Positions 59,422 through 64,000 of a stretch of DNA of 64,000 bases are shown here, piece after piece. Under the pieces are notes generated by a model. It saw nothing but the letters and a program-made list of their open reading frames with translations. It was not told the DNA's origin and made no database searches. Numbering within the stretch: the stretch's first letter is position 1; each line of letters starts with the position of its first letter. Source of the stretch: AC-32 sp963788215 (GTDB taxonomy: Bacteria; Actinomycetota; Thermoleophilia; Gaiellales; Gaiellaceae); contig CAWBFX010000010.1 of assembly GCA_963788215.1 (NCBI GenBank), positions 558,001-622,000 of the forward strand, in the 5' to 3' direction. A program made the position numbers and the translations under genes.

Positions 59422-60375
59422 GTGCACCTGACGACGAGCCCTGTCGACTGGTACGCGGCGCGCGCGGCCGGCATCGTGGCGTACGTGCTGCTGACGACCG
59501 TCGTCTGCCTCGGCTTGACGATGGCAGGCCGCAAGAGGCTCGAGCGTTGGCCGCGCTTCGCGCTCGAGGACGTCCATCGCTTCGGGGGGCTCCTCGCCGG
59601 CAGCTTCATCGTCATCCACGTGCTGACGATCGCGACCGACGCGTACCTGCCGTTCTCGGTCGGCGCGATCGTCGTTCCGTTCCTGGCGACGTACAGGCCC
59701 GTGTTCACGGGGCTGGGGATCGTGGCGGCGGAGCTCCTGCTCGCGCTGGCGATCACGAACCACTATCGCGACCGGCTGCCCTACCGCTACTGGCGGCGGG
59801 CGCATTACCTGAACTTCGGCGTCTGGACCGCGGCCACGTTCCATGGGCTCGGCAGCGGGACCGACCGGAGCACGCCGTGGCTGGTCGCGATCTTCGCTAC
59901 CGGTGTCGCAGCCGTGCTCGCGGCGACCGCGTCTCGCTTCCGGCGCGGCAATCTGTTGGCCGGCGGCGTCGCTGCGGCCGGGGTCGGGCTGGTGGTCCTG
60001 CTCGCCCTCGGGCCGCTCCAGTTCCACCGGCGCCCGTGGAACGCGCGCACGTTCGACGGCACTCTCACCGGGCAGGTGCTGCGTGACGTGGGATCGACGA
60101 GGGCGCTGGTGTCCGCGTCGGCGAACGCAGAGGGCAGCCAGCGGGCGATCATCCGCGCGGATCTGCTGATCGACCCGAAGAAGCTCGACGCCACCTCGTT
60201 CCAGCTCGAATTCCTGCCCAGCGGCATGCTGTGCATCGGGCGCGTGACGAAGGTGCACTCACTCGGCTTCGAAGCGAGCTGCCGCGCGCAGGACGGCACT
60301 CGCCGCTACGTCCACGCGGACTGGGCGACCTCGTCGGGCAACTCCTTCACCGGTCGTATCAGCGTGCATGCGTAG
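59422..60375 (+). CDS. Ferric-reductase-like heme-binding membrane protein with a C-terminal extracytoplasmic domain
   Basis: The 317-residue protein from GTG 59422 has about five helices in residues 15-200 with His residues placed as heme ligands: LEDVHRFGGLLAGSFIVIHV, ITNHYRDRLPYRYWRRAHYL and TATFHGLGSG. This is the ferric-reductase-like transmembrane (b-type heme) pattern also seen in YedZ/MsrQ-like proteins. The C-terminal part (about 218-317) is a beta-rich domain with two Cys (GMLCIGRVTKVHSLGFEASC). It would move electrons across the membrane. The partner is unknown. It overlaps the lipoprotein gene by 8 bp. Confidence 0.82.
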   Translation: MHLTTSPVDWYAARAAGIVAYVLLTTVVCLGLTMAGRKRLERWPRFALEDVHRFGGLLAGSFIVIHVLTIATDAYLPFSVGAIVVPFLATYRPVFTGLGIVAAELLLALAITNHYRDRLPYRYWRRAHYLNFGVWTAATFHGLGSGTDRSTPWLVAIFATGVAAVLAATASRFRRGNLLAGGVAAAGVGLVVLLALGPLQFHRRPWNARTFDGTLTGQVLRDVGSTRALVSASANAEGSQRAIIRADLLIDPKKLDATSFQLEFLPSGMLCIGRVTKVHSLGFEASCRAQDGTRRYVHADWATSSGNSFTGRISVHA

Positions 60376-62290
60376 AGCGGCCGCGGCCTGCTTGCTCGTT
60401 GCGCTCGCGGCCGCCGGCTGCTCCGGTGCCAGGCACCGCAACGCAAATGTGACGACCGTCGGCGGAAGCACGACACATGCAGCGGCGTCACACTCTCGTC
60501 AAGGTGCCAGGCACCGTGACGGATCTGTAACGCCGGCGCAGCGCGTGCTCGCGTTGCCGCCCGTCCACTCGCGGTTCGTGCCGGGCTACGTCCTCATCGC
60601 AGACCGGAACAACAACCGCGTGCTGATCGTCTCGCCCGCCAAGAAGGTCGTCTGGGCGGCGACGAACCTCCGCGGGCCGGACGACGCCTTCTTCACGCCG
60701 GGCTACCGCAGCATCATCACGAACGAGGAGTTCAACGACACGCTGACCGAGCTCTCGCTGCGCGCGAAGCGGCGCATCTGGCACTACGGGCACGCTGGCA
60801 TCGCCGGCTCGAGCCGCGGCTACCTGAACACGCCCGACGACGCCTACCGGCTGCCAAACGGTGAGACGACGGTCGCTGACATCCAGAACTGCCGCGTCGT
60901 CTACCTCCGCCACTCGGGCGCTGTCGCCCGGGTGCTCGGCGGGAGCTGCGCGCACGACCCGCCCCGGGGCTTCTCCAGCCCGAACGGCGCGACACCGCTT
61001 CCCGGCGGCGGCCTGCTCGTGACCGAGATCGGCGGCTGGATCGACCGCATCTCGGCGAGCGGGGCCCTGATCTGGTCGATGCGGTCGCCGGTCGCCTACC
61101 CGTCCGACGCCCAGCTGCTGCCCGACGGGCGCGTACTCGTCGCGAGCTTCTCGTCTCCGGGCCGCATCGTGATCGTCGACCGCTTCGGTCACGTCGACTG
61201 GTCGTTCGGCGCGTCGAGCGGCCCGAACTACCTCGACAAGCCCTCGCTCGCGGTGCGCTGGCCGAACGGGATGATCGCCGCGAACGACGACTACAACCAC
61301 CGCATCGTCGTGATCGACCCGAGGACGAAGCAGATCGTCTGGCAGTACGGGCACACCGGTGTCGCGGGGACGGCCGCCGGCTTCCTGAACAAGCCGGACG
61401 GGCTCGACCTTCTGCCCGCAGCCGGGACGGCCGCGCCTGCCCAGGCGGGCAAAGCAGCGCCTCCAGTCCAGACCAAGCCCTCGCCGCCCCTGCGGGTGCG
61501 CCGGGTGGGGAGCCTGCCGGAGAGCGCCTCGCGTGTCGCGGCGGTCGCGCTCCCGGACGGTCGCGTCCTCGCGATCGGCGGGCTCGTCGCCGGAAGCTCC
61601 TCCGACCAGATCCTGCGTGGGCCCCCTGCGAACCTCCGGGCAGCCGGGCACCTTCCGACGCCGACGCACGACGCGGCCGCCGCGCTCGTCGGCCGCGACG
61701 CCTACCTCTTCGGCGGCGGCGAGGCCGTCTCGAGCCCGGCGATCGTTCGCATCAACCCCGCCACCGGCGCCGCGACCCCGGCGGGCACCCTCGGCGAGCC
61801 GCTCTCGGACCTCGGCGCCGCGACCGTCGCGGGCAAGACGTACCTCGTCGGCGGCTATACCGGCACGCGCTTCGCAACGGCCGTCCTCCGCTTCCGTCCC
61901 GGCCGGGCGCCTGCCCTGGTCACGCGCCTCCCTGCCGGCCTGCGTTACGCGGGTGTGGCCGCGCTCGACGGCAAGATCTACGTCGCGGGCGGGCTGACGA
62001 CCGCGGGGGACACAAGCCAGGTCCTCGCCGTCGACCCGGCCCGACGGACGGTCACGCGCGTCGCGAGGCTGCCCGAGCCCCTGGCGCACGTCGCCCTTGC
62101 CCGGCTCGGCTCACGCCTGCTGCTCGTCGGCGGCGGCTCGTCCCGGATCCTCGCGATCGACCCGCAGGCTCGCACCGTGAAGAACGCCGGCCGGCTGCCG
62201 GCGGCCCTGGCGGATCCGACCGCGGTCGCCCTGAACGGGCACGTGTTCGTCCTCGGCGGCGGCACGAACGCCGTGTACGAGCTCGGTTAG
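60368..62290 (+). CDS. Lipoprotein with NHL/PQQ-like and Kelch beta-propeller repeats
   Basis: The 640-residue protein starts MRRAAAACLLVALAAAGCSG; the lipobox A-A-G-C at residue 18 predicts a membrane-anchored lipoprotein. After a linker that carries a duplicated DNA element, residues about 65-345 hold NHL-type strands (GYVLIADRNNNRVLIVSPAK, RRIWHYGHAGIAGSSRGYLN, QIVWQYGHTGVAGTAAGFLN). Residues about 375-640 form Kelch repeats with VLAIGGL, YLFGGGE, YLVGGY, YVAGGL, LLVGGG and FVLGGG. Binding at the cell surface is likely. The ligand is not known. Confidence 0.85.
   Translation: MRRAAAACLLVALAAAGCSGARHRNANVTTVGGSTTHAAASHSRQGARHRDGSVTPAQRVLALPPVHSRFVPGYVLIADRNNNRVLIVSPAKKVVWAATNLRGPDDAFFTPGYRSIITNEEFNDTLTELSLRAKRRIWHYGHAGIAGSSRGYLNTPDDAYRLPNGETTVADIQNCRVVYLRHSGAVARVLGGSCAHDPPRGFSSPNGATPLPGGGLLVTEIGGWIDRISASGALIWSMRSPVAYPSDAQLLPDGRVLVASFSSPGRIVIVDRFGHVDWSFGASSGPNYLDKPSLAVRWPNGMIAANDDYNHRIVVIDPRTKQIVWQYGHTGVAGTAAGFLNKPDGLDLLPAAGTAAPAQAGKAAPPVQTKPSPPLRVRRVGSLPESASRVAAVALPDGRVLAIGGLVAGSSSDQILRGPPANLRAAGHLPTPTHDAAAALVGRDAYLFGGGEAVSSPAIVRINPATGAATPAGTLGEPLSDLGAATVAGKTYLVGGYTGTRFATAVLRFRPGRAPALVTRLPAGLRYAGVAALDGKIYVAGGLTTAGDTSQVLAVDPARRTVTRVARLPEPLAHVALARLGSRLLLVGGGSSRILAIDPQARTVKNAGRLPAALADPTAVALNGHVFVLGGGTNAVYELG
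60425..60438 (+). repeat. GGTGCCAGGCACCG element, copy 1
   Basis: The near-palindrome GGTGCC-A-GGCACC heads a 30-bp unit repeated 78 bp downstream. Both copies are read in the same frame as G-A-R-H-R. Confidence 0.6.
60503..60516 (+). repeat. GGTGCCAGGCACCG element, copy 2
   Basis: Identical to copy 1 over 14 bp; the following 16 bp match at 9 positions (ending TGT-N-ACG in both). Confidence 0.6.
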
Positions 62291-62658
62291 CCCTCGGCGA
62301 AGAGCGGACGCAGCAGCTCGTCGAAGGCGGCCTGGTCGCAGCTCGCGACGACCGCCGGCGTCAGCGCCCGCACCGATGCCGTCCTCGGCACCTTCATCGT
62401 CAGCCCGACCTCGCCGAAGTAGTCGCCCGGCTGCAGCACACGCCGCGGCCCGAGGTCCTGCTGGCTGACCGCGAACAGCCCCGAGAGGACGATGTAGAAA
62501 CGCTCGGCCGAGTCGCCCTCCGCCACGACCGCGCGGCCGGGCGGGACTTCCTCGCGCTGCATCTGCAGCGCGATCTCCTTCAGCCGCTCGCCCGGAAGCG
62601 CCGAGAAGAGCGCGACCCGGGAGAGCTCGGAGACGGTGGCGGGAACGAACCTCGGCAT
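62287..62658 (-). CDS. Cyclic-nucleotide-binding-domain protein
   Basis: The 123-residue protein from ATG 62658 is only a cNMP-binding beta-roll: LSRVALFSALPGERLKEIAL, REEVPPGRAVVAEGDSAERF, YIVLSGLFAVSQQ and GDYFGEVGLTMKVPRTASVR, where the phosphate-binding cassette (G-E-x-x-L...R-T-A) is largely kept. No DNA-binding or enzymatic domain follows. It could regulate another protein through cAMP, and the cyclase-domain protein at 43210 is a possible source of cAMP in this genome. It overlaps the lipoprotein end by 4 bp and is divergent from the Nudix gene. Confidence 0.85.
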   Translation of the reverse strand: MPRFVPATVSELSRVALFSALPGERLKEIALQMQREEVPPGRAVVAEGDSAERFYIVLSGLFAVSQQDLGPRRVLQPGDYFGEVGLTMKVPRTASVRALTPAVVASCDQAAFDELLRPLFAEG

Positions 62659-62670
62659 GTTGTCCGTATT

Positions 62671-63198
62671 GTGGCCGCCGTGGGCGAGCTGACGCAGTGG
62701 CAGTGGTGTCCGCGCTGCCGCGAGGCGCTGCAGCGCGGGGACTCGCGCGTCGAATGCCCGGCTTGCGGGTTCGTCGCGTACGCGAGCTCGAAGGCGACTG
62801 CAGGCGCGCTCGTCGAGGACGGCGGCCGCGTCCTCCTGGCCCGTCGGGCGTACGAGCCGTTCAAGGGCGCGTGGGACATTCCCGGCGGCTTCCTCGAGGA
62901 AGGCGAGCATCCGCTGGACGGCCTTCGCCGCGAGCTCCGCGAGGAGACCGGCCTGGACGTCGAGCCGCTCGACTTCCTCGGGATCTGGATGGACCGCTAC
63001 GGCGGCGACTCGACGGCCGAGGCGACCCTGAACCTCTACTGGACGGCCCGCGCCACCGGCGGCGAAGCCGCGCCCGCCGATGACGTCGACGACCTCCGCT
63101 GGTTCGCGCCCGACGAGCTGCCGCCGAAAGACCAGCTCGCGTTCGAGAACGTCCCGCTAGTCCTCGCCGCCTGGCGCGCGCGGCAGCAGGACGCGTAG
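62671..63198 (+). CDS. Nudix hydrolase with N-terminal zinc ribbon
   Basis: A 175-residue protein from GTG 62671 (GTG 62686 is also possible). The zinc ribbon is formed by WCPRCREALQRGDSRVECPA-C (CxxC...CxxC, residues about 13-33). The Nudix box GGFLEEGEHPLDGLRRELRE followed by E-T-G-L matches GX5EX7REUXEEXGU at about 73-95. It resembles NudC-like zinc-ribbon Nudix proteins acting on NDP-X compounds such as NADH or ADP-ribose. The substrate is unproven. The 3' end overlaps the convergent lipid-kinase-like gene by 42 bp. Confidence 0.9.
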   Translation: MAAVGELTQWQWCPRCREALQRGDSRVECPACGFVAYASSKATAGALVEDGGRVLLARRAYEPFKGAWDIPGGFLEEGEHPLDGLRRELREETGLDVEPLDFLGIWMDRYGGDSTAEATLNLYWTARATGGEAAPADDVDDLRWFAPDELPPKDQLAFENVPLVLAAWRARQQDA

Positions 63199-63963
63199 CG
63201 CCCGCGGCTCGATCTCGAGCTCGAGCGGCGGCTCCAGCACGGCCGGCTCGCCGTCGATCGCCACCCGCAGCGGCCCGGGCGCGTCGATCCGGAAGCGCTC
63301 GCCGGCTCGCTCGTCCCACTCGCGCGGCAGCCAGCCTCTCGCCGTGTACACGTGGAGCCGGCCCTCGTCGAGCCGCTCGCGCTCGCCGATCGAGAAGAGG
63401 CTCAGCCGGTAGGCGTTGTTCGCGACGAGGACGATCCGGGCGCGGACGGGCTCGCCGTCGAGCTCCGCCCAGACGCCGCGCTGACGCCGCAGCCCCAGCC
63501 ACAGCGCGCGCAGGCCGGCCAGCACCTCGCCGCGCCTGCGGTGGTGCTCGCGCCGGTGCACGAGCGACGCGTAGACCCCGAGCGAGACGTTGTTCAGGAA
63601 GCGGCGGCCCCCGACGCGGCCGACGTCCACGCGCCGTTCCTCCCCGCCGAACGCTCTGAGCGCGCCGAACGGGTCGCCCCGATCGAGCCCGACGTCGCGG
63701 GCGAAGTGATTCCGGGTGCCGAAGGGAACGCAGACGAAGGGCAGATCGCGCTCGACCGCGACCGCGGCGATGCTCGCCACGGAGCCGTCGCCGCCGGCCA
63801 TGCCGAGGACGTCGACCGAGGCGCCGCGCGCGATCTCGCCGGCGTCCTCGTCCTCCCCGACGACGCGCGCCTCGATCCCGAGCCGCTCGGCCTCGCTGCA
63901 GAGCTCCTCCGCAGACGGCCGCGCCCGCCCGGCGCGCGGGTTGATCAGGAGAAGCCCGGCCAC
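63157..63963 (-). CDS. Diacylglycerol kinase/YegS-family lipid kinase
   Basis: The 268-residue protein from GTG 63963 has the DAGK catalytic domain: LLLINPRAGRARPSAEELCS, the ATP-binding LGMAGGDGSVASIAAVAVER (GGDG, near 53-57) and FVCVPFGTRNHFARDVGLDR (G-T-x-N). The C-terminal domain has RRFLNNVSLGVYASLV and ends VLLPRAPGG. It would phosphorylate diacylglycerol or a related lipid at the membrane. It is followed upstream by a TAGCCT box. Confidence 0.9.
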   Translation of the reverse strand: MAGLLLINPRAGRARPSAEELCSEAERLGIEARVVGEDEDAGEIARGASVDVLGMAGGDGSVASIAAVAVERDLPFVCVPFGTRNHFARDVGLDRGDPFGALRAFGGEERRVDVGRVGGRRFLNNVSLGVYASLVHRREHHRRRGEVLAGLRALWLGLRRQRGVWAELDGEPVRARIVLVANNAYRLSLFSIGERERLDEGRLHVYTARGWLPREWDERAGERFRIDAPGPLRVAIDGEPAVLEPPLELEIEPRALRVLLPRAPGGED

Positions 63964-63970
63964 GGGCCGC

Positions 63971-63976
63971 AGGCTA
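63971..63976 (-). promoter_or_regulatory. Putative leaderless -10 box (TAGCCT) for the lipid kinase gene
   Basis: On the minus strand TAGCCT is followed by 7 nt and GTG 63963. Confidence 0.45.
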
Positions 63977-63985
63977 TAGGCGCTG

Positions 63986-63991
63986 TTGACA
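63986..63991 (+). promoter_or_regulatory. Possible -35 box (TTGACA) at the window end
   Basis: A perfect TTGACA is present, followed by an AT-rich GGTATTTAG. The matching -10 would fall outside the window, so this can only be noted. Confidence 0.3.
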
Positions 63992-64000
63992 GGTATTTAG

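Overview
The window is a very GC-rich (about 70% by eye), gene-dense bacterial segment. It uses many GTG starts, some TTG and apparently CTG starts, stop/start overlaps of the GTGA/ATGA/CTGA type, and often has a TAnnnT box only 6-9 nt before the start codon (leaderless transcription). The blocks rplM-rpsI-glmM-glmS and acpS-nnr-alr, and a CBS-less GuaB3-type protein beside guaA, point to Actinomycetota. The overall style fits class Thermoleophilia (Gaiellales/Solirubrobacterales), but that placement is inference. No rRNA, tRNA, CRISPR array, prophage or insertion sequence was seen, and no gene-free stretch exceeds 300 bp.

Layout. 1-4262 (+): end of an AlkA-type glycosylase, a GMC/fatty-alcohol oxidase, a GNAT enzyme, a glutathione-S-transferase-like protein and a heavily frame-disrupted two-domain sulfurtransferase. 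4305-8167 (-): a secreted protein, a branched-chain-amino-acid-type binding protein and a CocE-like hydrolase. 8197-19529 (mostly +): murI-rph-mgtC-rdgB, a YihY membrane protein (-), a Roadblock protein, pyrE, HU, pyrF, LysM, D,D-carboxypeptidase, a PfkB sugar kinase, guaB3 and guaA. 19492-26437: phospholipase-D-like (-), uracil-DNA-glycosylase-like, MFS, rplM, rpsI, glmM, glmS. 26424-34340: dehydrogenase, LysE, glycogen-debranching-like enzyme, permease-YHS fusion, membrane-anchored sigma factor, zinc-ribbon protein, mreB and a tandem-domain secreted protein. 34449-43206: hydrolase, ArfB, HAD phosphatase, acpS, nnr, alr, a CCA-enzyme-like protein, a methyltransferase, a SelW-like selenoprotein with its MarR neighbour, an SDR and FabI. 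43210-64000: cyclase-ATPase-TPR protein, O-acyltransferase, secreted and membrane proteins, a selenocysteine peroxiredoxin, M14 peptidase, ECF sigma/propeller pair, degenerate ion channel, cupin, YbdK-like ligase, RidA, serine hydrolase, a ferric-reductase-like membrane protein, NHL/Kelch lipoprotein, cNMP-binding protein, Nudix hydrolase and diacylglycerol-kinase-like protein.

Main discovery: two redox genes that look broken by an in-frame TGA are best read as selenoproteins. At 40980-41195 (-) a 71-residue SelW/Rdx-type protein has TGA at the second position of its CxxC-type motif (C8-P-T-U11). At 53174-53632 (-) a BCP-type peroxiredoxin has TGA exactly at the peroxidatic cysteine (residue 45). 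In both, the TGA is followed within about 14-17 nt by a perfect 7-bp stem with a 5-nt loop carrying GU, matching the bacterial SECIS pattern. The SelA/SelB/SelD/tRNA-Sec machinery is not in this window and must lie elsewhere if this is right.

Other points worth a look: ten single-base frame disruptions in seven otherwise conserved genes, nine of them in the same direction; a recurring leaderless-promoter signature at more than a dozen genes; and three small families of repeated sequence (a 19-bp palindrome, a roughly 63-bp intergenic element and a 30-bp duplicated element).
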